Part shown: piece after piece, positions 10,326 to 18,351 of the stretch
Layout of the letters: every line of letters begins with the position of its first letter
Position numbering within the stretch: the stretch's first letter is position 1
Source of the DNA: Paenarthrobacter nitroguajacolicus JCM 14115
GTDB taxonomy: Bacteria > Actinomycetota > Actinomycetes > Actinomycetales > Micrococcaceae
NCBI GenBank assembly: GCA_001313365.1
Contig: BBFS01000005.1
Span: forward strand, 1-64,000
DNA length: 64,000 nt
Reading direction: 5' to 3'
Made by a program: the position numbers and the translations under genes
Notes under the pieces: model-generated
Told to the model about the DNA's origin: nothing
What the model saw: only the letters and a program-made list of their open reading frames with translations
Database searches by the model: none

Positions 10326-10365
10326 TTGACAAGTGAATGACAACTGAGGCAAGCTCTGATTGTCA
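10326..10365 (+). promoter_or_regulatory. Promoter/operator element matching the immunity region
   Basis: Begins with TTGACA, a consensus -35 hexamer, and is about 90% identical over roughly 39 bases to the reverse complement of 45,595-45,635. Shared blocks are TTGACAAGTGAATGA and TGAGGCAAGCTCT. The ends form an imperfect inverted repeat (TTGACAAGT ... ATTGTCAG). It stands about 70 bp upstream of the first gene of the left-end operon and is probably bound by the phage repressor. Confidence 0.65.
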
Positions 10366-10435
10366 GCTTGACACGAAAGAGCCCCCGGCGATGCGGACAC
10401 ATCCCGGGGGGGCGTGACCAGGAAAGAAGCTCCTG

Positions 10436-10921
10436 ATGCAATCCACATTAACAGCCCCCACCAATCCCGGCGGCTGCCGACGCATGGCCCTACGCCAGCG
10501 ATCAGTCGCCGCAGTTCCTCGCATGGGGGGGCAAGCAATACGCCACGGTTGAGCGCCAGCTGGCAGCAGCGCAGAAGCGACTGGAGACGCTCCCGAAGCC
10601 CGCGGCGGCACCGGAGGACCCCGCAGCCATCAACATCTCGTCAGGCGCCCGCTGGGGGGGCCGCGTGGGCCGTGACGCCGAACGAGCCGAGAAGGTCGTC
10701 CGGCAGCAAGCCGAAGTCACCCGCCTGCAGAACCACCTTGAGTACCTGAAGAAGCGCAAACCCATCGCCTTCACCGAGGCCGAGCTGGCCGCCGCCCGGG
10801 TGATCCGTTCGGAGCTCGGCTGGGAAATTGTGGTCCGAGTGAACGGCAGCACCGTCACTGTAGCGCCGGAGTCAGCCAGGCTCGCGTGCCATTCGAGAAA
10901 GTACTCGAGGTACGGGCATGA
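10436..10921 (+). CDS. Actinophage-type hypothetical protein, coiled-coil (frameshifted)
   Basis: About 160 aa; function unknown. The readable core (residues about 25-150) runs FLAWGGKQYATVERQLAAAQ, then a basic/acidic helix with QQAEVTRLQNHLEYLKKRKP, then a beta-rich end GWEIVVRVNGSTVTVAPES. ATG 10,436 follows AGGAAAGAAG. Frame changes occur near 10,470 and near the 3' end. The in-frame ending PFEKVLEVRA stops at 10,921, so the stop overlaps the next ATG (ATGA). First gene of the left-end operon. Confidence 0.5.
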
Positions 10922-11595
10922 GTAGTGATTCTCCAGTGCTTGCCACTCAGCCACTGACGCTCCCCCCCAGAACCCAGCGTCCTGAAATGCTCGATCGCTT
11001 CACCCGCGACATGGTCGGCGGCGAACTGCGGTTAGTCCACGATCAAGGCTCTACCGCCACATCACGTTCCGCCCCAGCAAGGGCAATTTCTGCTGGTTTG
11101 ACATCATCACAACCCCCCCGGCCAGCTCACCATTCGGGGGGGTGACATGGGTGACTATATGTTCGCCCGGGAACCTGACATGCTGCGCGACTTCTTCCAC
11201 CGCAACGTAAACCCTGGCTACTGGAAAGAAAAGCTGATAGCCCAGGACGTGCAAAGCCCCGCTTGGGATTACAGCTATGACGTATTCCGCGGAGAGGTTC
11301 TCAAGCAGTTCTGGGAGAAGCGCCGCGACTTCCACACTGCAGGGGGCAAAGGAACTCTGGGAGGAAATCCGAGACGTCGGCCCCCCTTGAGTGACTGGAC
11401 CGATAACCAGCACGTTGCCGGCGCCCGGGCAGCGCTCGAAGATTTCACCAGCGACGTTGCCCCCCCGGCTTCCGGTTCGATCTGGACGATGAAGACGACT
11501 TCCACGATTACGGGTTCCAGTACTTGTGGTGCTGTCACGCTGTTCTCTGGGCAGCCTCTGCGTATCGGGCGCACCACAGGGCGGTGGCCTCATGA
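10918..11595 (+). CDS. Hypothetical phage protein, about 225 aa (frameshifted)
   Basis: The product is an unnamed protein that I recall as frequent in actinophages. The N-terminal part has MLDRFTRDMVGGELRLVHDQ. After a frame change near 11,050 it continues LYRHITFRPSKGNFCWFDII and GDMGDYMFAREPDMLRDFF. A third section near the C-terminus reads FDLDDEDDFHDYGFQYLWCC. Start and stop overlap both neighbours by ATGA. No catalytic motif is apparent; frame changes near 11,050, 11,390 and 11,465 are at or beside C/G runs. Confidence 0.55.
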
Positions 11596-11750
11596 GCACG
11601 CCGAATCCAGTCCATGCGGCAGCGGCTGTCGAGGCAATGGACTCAATCGAGACGGTGATGGACCGATGGTTCAAGGGCCAGTCCACGCCCGTCGACGTGC
11701 TCATGCAGATCGCGAAGGTTGTTGGCGAGTACGAGACGAAGCGCATATGA
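11592..11750 (+). CDS. Small hypothetical protein, 52 aa
   Basis: MSTPNPVHAAAAVEAMDSIE begins an alpha-helical acidic protein ending VVGEYETKRI. ATG 11,592 overlaps the upstream stop, and its own stop overlaps the next ATG, so it is locked into the operon. No recognised family. Confidence 0.6.
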   Translation: MSTPNPVHAAAAVEAMDSIETVMDRWFKGQSTPVDVLMQIAKVVGEYETKRI

Positions 11751-12115
11751 GCCCGCAGCGTGTGCAGCGGAAACGGACCAAGGGCTGGCGGATGCCAGAG
11801 AACACCGTGAGCGTGTGCCGCCCTGGCCGCTGGGGGGGCAACCCGTTCCCCGTAGTCGAGCCTTGGCTACCGGAGGACGTCGTCAGGATGTTCCACGACC
11901 TCGTCAACGATGGCGAGGCGTGGTGGGTCACTGATGAAGGGACACGCTGGGAGCAGCGCAACGTGTGGCGGGCAAGCGCAAAGGAGCGGGCCTCGCTGAA
12001 CGTTGAGACAATCCGCGCGCAGCTCGCAGGGAAAAACCTGGCGTGTTGGTGCCCACCGGATCAGCCTGCCACGCTGAGGTGCTGCTCGAGATCGCCAACA
12101 CTACGGACTGGATGA
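11747..12115 (+). CDS. DUF4326 domain protein (frameshifted near C-terminus)
   Basis: The start MSPQRVQRKRTKGWRMPENT, then VCRPGRWGGNPF and finally GKNLACWC with a CHAEVLLEIAN tail in an adjacent frame, is the DUF4326 pattern. That family is a short domain common in phages, with conserved Trp-Gly-Asn-Pro and CWC motifs, and its biochemical role is unknown. One residue (a second G in RWGGN) comes from a seven-G run. The last 30 bases switch frame around 12,050. Both ends overlap neighbours by ATGA. Confidence 0.75.
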   Translation: MSPQRVQRKRTKGWRMPENTVSVCRPGRWGGNPFPVVEPWLPEDVVRMFHDLVNDGEAWWVTDEGTRWEQRNVWRASAKERASLNVETIRAQLAGKNLACWCPPDQPATLRCCSRSPTLRTG

Positions 12116-12294
12116 CCGCCGGCAGAGAGGTCCTGTACTGGCCGGGCGTCAGGTCTGAGCATTACGTGCCGAGGAATGGAACGGTTCTCCAGGATGGCGT
12201 GGCCATCTTTGGCGGCACAGCCTGTGTCCGGATCCGGAAACACGACGGCGGCCCAGACTTCATCCAGCTCTCGCACATCGAACCAGCGGCATGA
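12112..12294 (+). CDS. Small hypothetical protein, 60 aa
   Basis: Starts MTAGREVLYWPGVRSEH and ends DFIQLSHIEPAA. It has a beta-rich pattern with alternating hydrophobics (VLQDGVAIFGGTACVRI), perhaps a small barrel. Start and stop overlap both neighbours (ATGA), which supports this start over a longer in-frame reading that fuses it to the end of the DUF4326 gene. Function unknown. Confidence 0.5.
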   Translation: MTAGREVLYWPGVRSEHYVPRNGTVLQDGVAIFGGTACVRIRKHDGGPDFIQLSHIEPAA

Positions 12295-12437
12295 CTGCAA
12301 CGGAGAGACTCGCTGCATTGGCGGTGACGTGCCCGCACCTCGCCCGCAACCTGGGCCTGCTTGCTCCGGAGCAACTTGAGGAGATACTTCCCGAACTTGA
12401 GCTGGCCGCGGACTTCCTGCGAACCGATCACCGGTGA
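12291..12437 (+). CDS. Small helical hypothetical protein, 48 aa
   Basis: Reads MTATERLAALAVTCPHLARN and continues with LLAPEQLEEILPELELAADF. Mostly helical and leucine-rich. It overlaps the upstream stop by ATGA and the downstream GTG start by GTGA. Family unknown. Confidence 0.55.
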   Translation: MTATERLAALAVTCPHLARNLGLLAPEQLEEILPELELAADFLRTDHR

Positions 12438-12575
12438 AGCACTATTACTGCCCCCCCGGCTGCGGCCACCACCACGGAAAGAACGGTGAGTGGCTGCGGT
12501 GCGGGGGCAGTGATGCACCACCCAGTCACCGACGGCGCCAGCAAATGTGGATGCACCGGACACCTGGAAAGTTAG
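12434..12575 (+). CDS. Small Cys-rich putative zinc-ribbon protein, about 46 aa
   Basis: The GTG start gives KHYYCP(P)GCGHHHG, then, after a one-base correction at a five-G run near 12,503, HHPVTDGASKCGCTGHLES. Paired CPxCG and CGCTGH motifs suggest a zinc-binding knuckle, a form common among small actinophage proteins. Overlaps upstream by GTGA. Confidence 0.5.
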
Positions 12576-12590
12576 GGAACAATAGTAGCC

Positions 12591-13373
12591 ATGTCTACCG
12601 AGCAAACGACCGCGCCCAGCAAACTTCCTGGCCTGATGGAGGTGGCGGCTGCAGACTTTCATCTCAGCCTGAAGAGGATACGCGAGTCATTCGGGCACAA
12701 CCTCACAATCGGGCAAGAAGCGGAACAGATAGTCCGCAAGTTCCTCGCGGCCCATCTGCCGACTCAATAGGCGTTGCGACAGGGCAGATCGTTGACAGCC
12801 TCGGGCAGGAGAGCCGGCAGGTAGACGTCATCCTGTATGACAAGGCTAGAACGCCTTTACTGTTCACAGATGAGAAGGAAGGCGCTCGTCTGGTTCCGGT
12901 GGAGGGAGTTATTGGGGGTGATTGAGGTCAAGGCCACTGTTTCGGGCGCCGACCTTCCAGGCATCATCACGCACATGCAGAGCGTCAAGAGCCTCACGAA
13001 GAGGGCATTCCTACCGCCCAACCCGTCCCGCCCAGGTTTTGACTACACGCTTTACGGTCAACGGCAGAGCCACTTCCCCATCATCTACAGCCTTTTCGCC
13101 TTTGAGTCATCCTCGGCGCAGAACATGCTTGACGCCTTTGAGGAGCACAACGCGGACCTACCAGTCCACGAGCGGATTGACAACGCGTGCCTCCTTGGCA
13201 CGGGCGTCCTGACTAACAAGACCGGCGACAACTTCAGTGGTGTTCCTGGCCCCTTTTCCAACCATGGATTCTCCATGACGTCCAAAGACCTGCTCCTTTG
13301 GTTTCTTCTGAACTCAACCCTCTGGCTCCAGGCCGAGGTTGAGCCCATCGACCTTGTCCCCCTACATCGGTGA
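12591..13373 (+). CDS. DUF6602-like protein with nuclease-like core (frameshifted)
   Basis: About 258 aa. The helical N-terminus has SLKRIRESFGHNLTIGQEAE, then, after frame correction near 12,765, SIGVATGQIVDSLGQESRQ with VDVILYD, and VIEVKATVSGADL about 40 residues on. The spacing Q-x-D ... I-E-V-K matches the catalytic core of PD-(D/E)XK nuclease folds, and the arrangement is that of the DUF6602 family. A second frame correction sits at the G run near 12,917. No biochemical function is established. Location in the lysogen-controlled left operon is compatible with host takeover or exclusion of other phages; both are inference. Confidence 0.6.
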
Positions 13374-13401
13374 CACCGCCATGTAAGGTGCGGCACGAAA
13401 T

Positions 13402-13677
13402 ATGTCAGTACCAGCACATAGGCTCTTCGGGATGCTCAGTGACCAACAAAAAGCCATGATCGACCTTGCCGGGGGGGAACACTTCAAACACGCGGGCTCG
13501 CTCGACACAGCAGCCATGGAACGCTTCGGCATGACACCCACCCGGTACTGGCAGGAAATGAACCGACTGCTCCGGACAGAGGCTGCTGTGGCGTACCGCC
13601 CGCAGACCGTTGCGCTGCTCAGCACCCGACGCCGGCCAGCGAAGCGGACAGCCAGCAGGCTCGCCCAGGCGCGATGA
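13402..13677 (+). CDS. DUF3263 family protein
   Basis: 91 aa. The segment from MLSDQQKAMIDLAGGEHFKH through MERFGMTPTRYWQEMNRLL, ending near YRPQTVALLSTRR, is the DUF3263 pattern. This is a helix-turn-helix-like small protein common in actinobacteria and their phages, probably DNA-binding. It ends with a basic tail. Last gene of the left operon; its stop is 2 bp from the convergent gene at 13,680. Confidence 0.75.
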   Translation: MSVPAHRLFGMLSDQQKAMIDLAGGEHFKHAGSLDTAAMERFGMTPTRYWQEMNRLLRTEAAVAYRPQTVALLSTRRRPAKRTASRLAQAR

Positions 13678-13679
13678 GA

Positions 13680-13895
13680 TCAGCGGCCGCCGTGTAGCCC
13701 TGACTCACGGTCGATGCGGTCCAGCACCCTATCGGCGTACTCGCGGAGATGCACCCAGATAGGGGCGTCCCTGTCCGCCACCTTGTCCCTGATCTCCCTG
13801 ATCAGCGGCGTGGGCGTTTTGGGGTTGGACACCACCCTGCCAAGGATCTGCGCGTTGTCGAACGTGGCCGCCCATGCCAGGCGCTCCGGTGTCAC
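13680..13895 (-). CDS. Small hypothetical protein, 71 aa
   Basis: GTG start at 13,895 overlaps the stop of the upstream gene. Helical, charged, with HLREYADRVLDRIDRESGL near the C-terminus. Unrecognised. It converges on the DUF3263 gene. Confidence 0.5.
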   Translation of the reverse strand: MTPERLAWAATFDNAQILGRVVSNPKTPTPLIREIRDKVADRDAPIWVHLREYADRVLDRIDRESGLHGGR

Positions 13896-14065
13896 ATCAG
13901 GCGGCCCATGACGCCCAGCACCACCTCCACGTGTGCGTCAGGGGACATGAGAGCCCCCCCATCACCTCGGGGGCGCACAGTCGAGCGGGACAGGACCGCC
14001 ACAGCAGCCTTCCAGTCACCCGCTATGGCAGCAGCCTCGAAACTCTCCGCGTCATATCCACTCAT
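13892..14065 (-). CDS. Small hypothetical protein, 57 aa
   Basis: ATG 14,065 gives MSGYDAESFEAAAIAGDWKA and ends VEVVLGVMGRLM. Acidic and helical; no family recognised. The start is only about 28 bp from the divergent gene at 14,094, so the two share a very short promoter region. It overlaps its downstream partner by GTGA. Confidence 0.5.
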   Translation of the reverse strand: MSGYDAESFEAAAIAGDWKAAVAVLSRSTVRPRGDGGALMSPDAHVEVVLGVMGRLM

Positions 14066-14093
14066 GCCCCCCCCATCATGCCAAGATGGTCCG

Positions 14094-14240
14094 GTGGAAG
14101 TTACCTTGACCATCGAAAACGCTGAAGGTGAGCAGGGCACTGTGAGCGCTGCTGACTCAACCTACGAGGCTGCACTTGCCGCCGCCCGGGCACTCATTCC
14201 TGAAGGCTGCAAGGCCATAGTCATAAGGACGGCATCTTGA
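14094..14240 (+). CDS. Small hypothetical protein, 48 aa
   Basis: GTG start; reads VEVTLTIENAEGEQGTVSAA and ends CKAIVIRTAS. A beta strand, an Ala-rich helix and a beta strand. Its stop overlaps the TTG start of the next gene (TTGA). Unrecognised; the pairing with a membrane protein is discussed separately. Confidence 0.5.
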   Translation: MEVTLTIENAEGEQGTVSAADSTYEAALAAARALIPEGCKAIVIRTAS

Positions 14241-14863
14241 CGAAGCAATTGCTGCCTGAGCCAGAACCGGGAACTGTCGGTGCAGGTGTCGAGGACGGAG
14301 CCCTTGGGGGGGATGCCTCTTCTGCCGACGAGATCCGCACATCCATAGCTGAGTACCTTCGACGCTCTGGCATTAGGCCAACCGAAATAAAGCTGCTGGG
14401 TTTGGGGAGCACCACTGGCGGACCCATGGATAACATCGTGCAAAACGTCTGGGCCTCCCTCGTTATCCTCGCGGCCTCGAAGTTCCTGGCCTTTGTGAAA
14501 GGGACCCGAGAGAGGAAGCTCAAACTCGAGCAGAACAAGCAACTCCGGCCCTGCTTCATTCATCTTTGGGATCACAGGGAGGACCGGAGTAACGCGATCG
14601 AGTTACTCCGTCTGCTGCCTGGGCTGCACACGCACCTCAACCAAGAATTTCCCAATCGCAACTACACGTTTTCCATTTGGTCGTCACTAGCTAAGCCAAA
14701 GCTCAAGCAGGTCCACGTCAAACTTGAAAACTACGATGACTTGGGTCTGACCACCGGAGCCATCATGCGCAGGATGACCAAGCTCTCGGATAGCCCGTTC
14801 GTTTTCGTGTCCCTCAAGGACGGCCCGTACTACACGCGCCCGTACACGTTGGCTGCAGTCTAG
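14237..14863 (+). CDS. Hypothetical protein with one membrane segment, 208 aa
   Basis: TTG start overlapping the upstream stop. An acidic, proline-rich N-terminus and a helix (TSIAEYLRRSGIRPTEIKLL) precede a single hydrophobic segment at about residues 72-86 (WASLVILAASKFLAF). Then comes a soluble C-terminal domain with FIHLWDHREDRSNAIELL and VFVSLKDGPYYTRPY. No family recognised. It could be a membrane-tethered cargo protein expressed in the lysogen. A strong terminator follows. Confidence 0.55.
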   Translation: MTKQLLPEPEPGTVGAGVEDGALGGDASSADEIRTSIAEYLRRSGIRPTEIKLLGLGSTTGGPMDNIVQNVWASLVILAASKFLAFVKGTRERKLKLEQNKQLRPCFIHLWDHREDRSNAIELLRLLPGLHTHLNQEFPNRNYTFSIWSSLAKPKLKQVHVKLENYDDLGLTTGAIMRRMTKLSDSPFVFVSLKDGPYYTRPYTLAAV

Positions 14864-14877
14864 GAACGAAAGTGAGG

Positions 14878-14906
14878 CCCCCCCACTCTCGCAAGGAGAG
14901 TGGGGG
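14878..14906. terminator. Terminator hairpin between convergent genes
   Basis: CCCCCACTCTC and GAGAGTGGGGG flank a five-base loop GCAAG. The forward strand reads on into GCATTCTGC and the reverse strand lacks a long T run. It is positioned to stop both the forward left-end transcript and the reverse lysis transcript. Confidence 0.75.
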
Positions 14907-14913
14907 CATTCTG

Positions 14914-15252
14914 CTATTCGGCGCGGTGCGCTGGTTCGTCGTCATCCCGGATGGCAGGCTGGTTGCCGACCTTTTCAAGGACTGAAGCCCACCAGCGGAG
15001 GATCGTGGCGTAGGCGAGCTGCTGCAAGCCATAGAAGGCCAAGAAAGCATTCAGATAATCCTCGATGGTGACCAGCACCAGGCGTCCGCGCAGGACGATG
15101 TACACCGCGGCCAGTGCGATGCTCACGAGGATCGGCACGCCGACACGCGCCACCTTGGACCAGGACTCACGCTTGGCCACAGCGATGGCCAGCGGCGAGA
15201 TGATCGCCAGCGCCGCCGTGACCACGGTAATGAGAAGCTCAGTGTTCTCCAT
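14914..15252 (-). CDS. Putative holin, 112 aa
   Basis: Two to three transmembrane helices. The N-terminal TELLITVVTAALAIISPLAI is followed by ARVGVPILVSIALAAVYIVL, and the C-terminus is charged (DDDEPAHRAE). This is the usual size and layout of a holin. It is the last gene of the reverse-strand lysis cassette, starting 4 bp after the endolysin stop. Identification rests on topology and position, since holins share little sequence. Confidence 0.65.
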   Translation of the reverse strand: MENTELLITVVTAALAIISPLAIAVAKRESWSKVARVGVPILVSIALAAVYIVLRGRLVLVTIEDYLNAFLAFYGLQQLAYATILRWWASVLEKVGNQPAIRDDDEPAHRAE

Positions 15253-15255
15253 GGC

Positions 15256-16190
15256 CTAGCCCTCCTTCAGCGCGAGCCGGTCACGGAGAGCGTTGATGAA
15301 CGCCTCCGCCTGAGCTTCGGGCACCAGCGAGGCCAGCGCTTCCGGAGAAACGTTCTCGCTGATCTCCACCAGCACCTCTCCCTGCCCGAGCTGGTCAGTG
15401 CGCGTGTTGGCTGATCCTGAATGACAGCGATCTCCTTGCCATCACGCTTGACCGTGGTGCCCCCCCACCAGATGCGGGTGGGCAGCACAGCGAAAGCTGC
15501 ACGGTTCTCCGCAAGGCCCACGTTGATCAGCCGCTGGTTCTCGATCACATGCGGAATCAGGCCGGGGGGGTTGTCAGTCCTCCCGCCGTTCTCGTAGGGG
15601 GGGCCGAGCAACATGCCGTTGATGTGCGCGATGACGCGATCTGCCTGATCCACGGTGAATCCTTCCGTAATCGTTTCTGCGGGGGGGTGACCGAGCCGTT
15701 TGACGCGATCGTGCCGGTTTGCACCAGCATCTCGGGACGCGGGCGCAGCACTCCGAGGAGCGGCCCGTGCCTTTCTGGGAGTAGTGGAGCGTGTAGTAAT
15801 GCGCCGGCTTTGCGGAGTAGTAGTTGCCATCCACGAACTGCCATGGGTAGCGAAGCCGTCCTGCTGGATGACATCAATTGCTGTCTTGGTCGCGTACCAG
15901 GTAATTGCTGTGTGCCCGAACTGGTTGAGTGAGTCGCCGGCGAACACCAGCACGTCGAACTGCTGCGGGATGAAGCCGTGGTAGTAGTCGATGCGCTCCC
16001 AGTACTTATCGGGCGCGACGTCGAGCAGCTCGTTCGCCCCGCCGACCCCACCGACGCACTGCTGCCACGGAACATCGAAGATGAACTGCCCAAAGTGGTC
16101 CACGGTGTCGACGCACTGATTCCCGAAGCGCCCGTCAGGGTTCAGAGGCTGATCGATGACCGATCCAGCCCAGTTGTAGAGGATGCTCAT
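15256..16190 (-). CDS. CHAP-domain endolysin (frameshifted)
   Basis: About 310 aa. The N-terminal CHAP amidase/peptidase has its catalytic Cys in GNQCVDTVDHFG and His in NQFGHTAITWY, with the acidic region PQQFDVLVFAG before it. It would cleave host peptidoglycan. A middle region (DQADRVIAHINGMLLG) and a helical C-terminus (VSPEALASLVPEAQAEAFIN) may bind the wall. ATG 16,190 overlaps the stop of the collagen-like gene. Frame changes near 15,860-15,770, 15,685 and 15,405; the true stop is at 15,256 in the last frame. Confidence 0.8.
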
Positions 16191-16962
16191 GGCGTGACTC
16201 CCGTAGTTGGAGGGGGTGCGGATCCCGCGCACGTATAGGTGCTGGAGCCGGGTGGGTTGGGGGAGCAGGTGTAAGTGGTGCCGAGAGTGTCCGTGAAGGT
16301 GAATGACGTGGGCGAGGCCCCCCCGTCTTTGCCATCCACACCGTTGGTGCCGTTCGTCCCGTTGGCACCAGCCGGGCCTACCGGACCCATGGGACCCATC
16401 GGGCCTTGCTCGCCCTGCGGTCCAGGTGGGCCGGGAACTGTGGAGTCGGCACCGTTCAAACCATTCGTTCCATCAGCTCCGGAGGATCCAGCACTGCCAA
16501 CCGCGCCCGCGTCACCCCGTGTCGCCCTTCGGCCCCGCGGTGCCTGCACGCCTTGGATTCCCTGCGGACCCTGTGACCCCCCCTGCTCACCCTTCGGGCC
16601 GGGGATACCCTGCAATCCCTGAACACCTTGCGGGCTTGGCTCGGCTCAGTCGCGGCTTTCTCCAGATTCCGGCACGTCTCGGACGCCGCTGCGGTCTGGT
16701 CTGCCGCCTGACAGAGGGTGTCCGTGGCCGCCTGAGCAAGGTCCTTCTTCTCCTGCTCCTGCCCAGCCCCCCCATACTGGGCATTCACAACAGCCAGCCG
16801 GTGATTATCCGAAGCCAGCCACGCCGAGAAGACCACCACAGCCAGCAGCACCAACGAAAGCGCCGCCAGAATTATCATCGTCCGCTTGGCGGCACGCCTC
16901 GATTTCGCGGCCTCAGCCTGCGCAGCTTCGAGCTCTGGGTCATTCAGTGTCGTCATGGTCAT
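16187..16962 (-). CDS. Collagen-like repeat protein with membrane anchor (frameshifted)
   Basis: About 255 aa. A basic N-terminal region and one membrane helix (MIILAALSLVLLAVVVFSAW) come first. A helical stalk rich in Ala/Glu (DLAQAATDTLCQAADQTAAA) leads to a long Gly-X-Y tract (GPPGPQGEQGPMGPMGPVG and GANGTNGTNGVDGKDG) that would form a collagen triple helix. The C-terminal cap is FTFTDTLGTTYTC with two Cys. Frame changes fall at 16,640 and 16,530. Start and stop overlap neighbours by ATGA, binding it to the lysis cassette. A membrane-anchored trimeric stalk next to endolysin is unusual. Confidence 0.7.
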
Positions 16963-17261
16963 CCTCCGGCCATTCGGCGGGGGTCAGGTTGGATGTCGTT
17001 GATCAGCAGCTGCTCCCGCCACCTTCCGGCAGCTGCCTTGATCCGTGAGTTGTAGCGCTTGTTACGGCGCCGTTCCTTGTCGAATGTGTCGGCCTGTTTT
17101 TGCAACTGGCCCTCGAGGGTAGCGACCCGGGCTTTCAGGAGTTCTTCCACGGCCACCTCCCGGCGTTCGCGTTTCTTGTCGGCCCGGTCGATGAGTCTCC
17201 AAGCGCCGCCGCCGCAGGCCACGAGGCCGCCGACGATGGCAGTGATGAGCGCTGGCTCCAC
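16959..17261 (-). CDS. Small membrane protein with coiled coil, 100 aa
   Basis: One N-terminal helix (ALITAIVGGLVACGGGAW) followed by a highly charged coiled coil with VAVEELLKARVATLEGQLQK. The layout resembles small spanin-like or Rz-like and holin-accessory proteins of lysis cassettes. First gene of the cassette; overlaps the collagen-like gene. Exact role not known. Confidence 0.55.
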   Translation of the reverse strand: MEPALITAIVGGLVACGGGAWRLIDRADKKRERREVAVEELLKARVATLEGQLQKQADTFDKERRRNKRYNSRIKAAAGRWREQLLINDIQPDPRRMAGG

Positions 17262-17430
17262 ACGTCCGGCCCTCCTGTCGTTGGGTCTGTTAAATGGAGA
17301 AGCCCCCCCGCACGCTGGCGGGGCTTAGATGGTCTATTACCCGGGGGCGGGTAAGTGGTCCTCTGTAGGGCTGGATGACTGCTCTGACCTTGTACCATTG
17401 CAAAGCTCAGACACTTATCGGGGGGGACGA

Positions 17431-18267
17431 ATGACCAGCAATCGCAAGGCGTGCATATTCTGCGGCTCGACTACTAACAAGATCAGCAAGGAACATGTTT
17501 TCCGCAACGCGCTCCGCAAGTACGCACCCAGCGACCTCGGAATGATGTTTGAGAATTTCACAACAGGAGAAAGGCGTGAACTCAAGGACTCCCTGTTCGA
17601 TCAAACCTTGCGCAAAGTTTGCAAACCTTGCAATGAAGGGTGGATGGAACGCCTGGAGGTTCAAGTCGAACCTGTCCTGGCCGCGCTGATCATGGGGGAG
17701 CCAACGTCTCTAACTCAACATGAAGCCCGCGCGCTGGCTCGGTGGGCCGCCAAGACCAACGTAGTTCGGGGCCATACCGGGAGGTCACTAGCCGTACAGC
17801 CATCTGCTGCCGCAGAAATTCGAGACTGCGAGGTCCTGCCTAGCGACTGGCATGTCCTAATTTGGCGGTATGCAGAAGCCACAACCACGGATCTGCTTCG
17901 GCACTTTGACACAGATATCTACACCGTGGAAGCCCACGGCGGAAATCCGGATACTGTGCATCACGGGAAGGCATGGTCCCAAGAGCACATTCTGGTGCTC
18001 GGTCAGGTCATTATCTACTCCAGATTCTCCCGGCAGCCTGAGCATTTTATCGACCACTTAGAAGACAGCTGGGCCGAGGCCTTCGAGATGACTTGCCTTC
18101 AACAGTGCGTCCTACCAGAAATAGGAGAGACGGTGTCCAGTGCAGAACTACCTATGCTCAAAGTAGGGGAGCTGTGGAAACTGGCCTCAATTCTCCCACG
18201 CGCCTTTGAGCTTCAGACAGGTAAGCGCTGGGACGGCGGGGGGGACCTTTATCCGCGACAGCGATAA
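17431..18267 (+). CDS. HNH-like Cys-rich protein, 278 aa, prophage cargo
   Basis: The N-terminal CIFCGSTTNKISKEHVFRNA contains a CxxC zinc pair and an EH dyad; a second knuckle VCKPCNEGWM follows at about residue 65. This is the layout of HNH endonuclease-like proteins that open with CxxCG and EHxx. The rest (about 200 aa) is an unrecognised alpha-beta domain with an aromatic-rich middle. ATG 17,431 follows a GGGGGGGACG stretch. It is on the forward strand inside the reverse-oriented late region, a typical position for a moron gene. Nuclease activity is not proven. Confidence 0.6.
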   Translation: MTSNRKACIFCGSTTNKISKEHVFRNALRKYAPSDLGMMFENFTTGERRELKDSLFDQTLRKVCKPCNEGWMERLEVQVEPVLAALIMGEPTSLTQHEARALARWAAKTNVVRGHTGRSLAVQPSAAAEIRDCEVLPSDWHVLIWRYAEATTTDLLRHFDTDIYTVEAHGGNPDTVHHGKAWSQEHILVLGQVIIYSRFSRQPEHFIDHLEDSWAEAFEMTCLQQCVLPEIGETVSSAELPMLKVGELWKLASILPRAFELQTGKRWDGGGDLYPRQR

Positions 18268-18351
18268 CCCGGTCGCCCCCTGTGTCGTAACAGACTTGAG
18301 AGGGCCGTAGAATAACGTGACTTGTCATTTCACTTTCTGGGGGGGATATTT

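Noticed and set aside
10414..10749. Forward frame beginning at 10,414 as first gene of the left operon
   Set aside because: It is Arg/Ser-rich and out of frame with the conserved-looking sequence starting FLAWGGKQYATVER; the ATG at 10,436 with AGGAAAGAAG is a better start.
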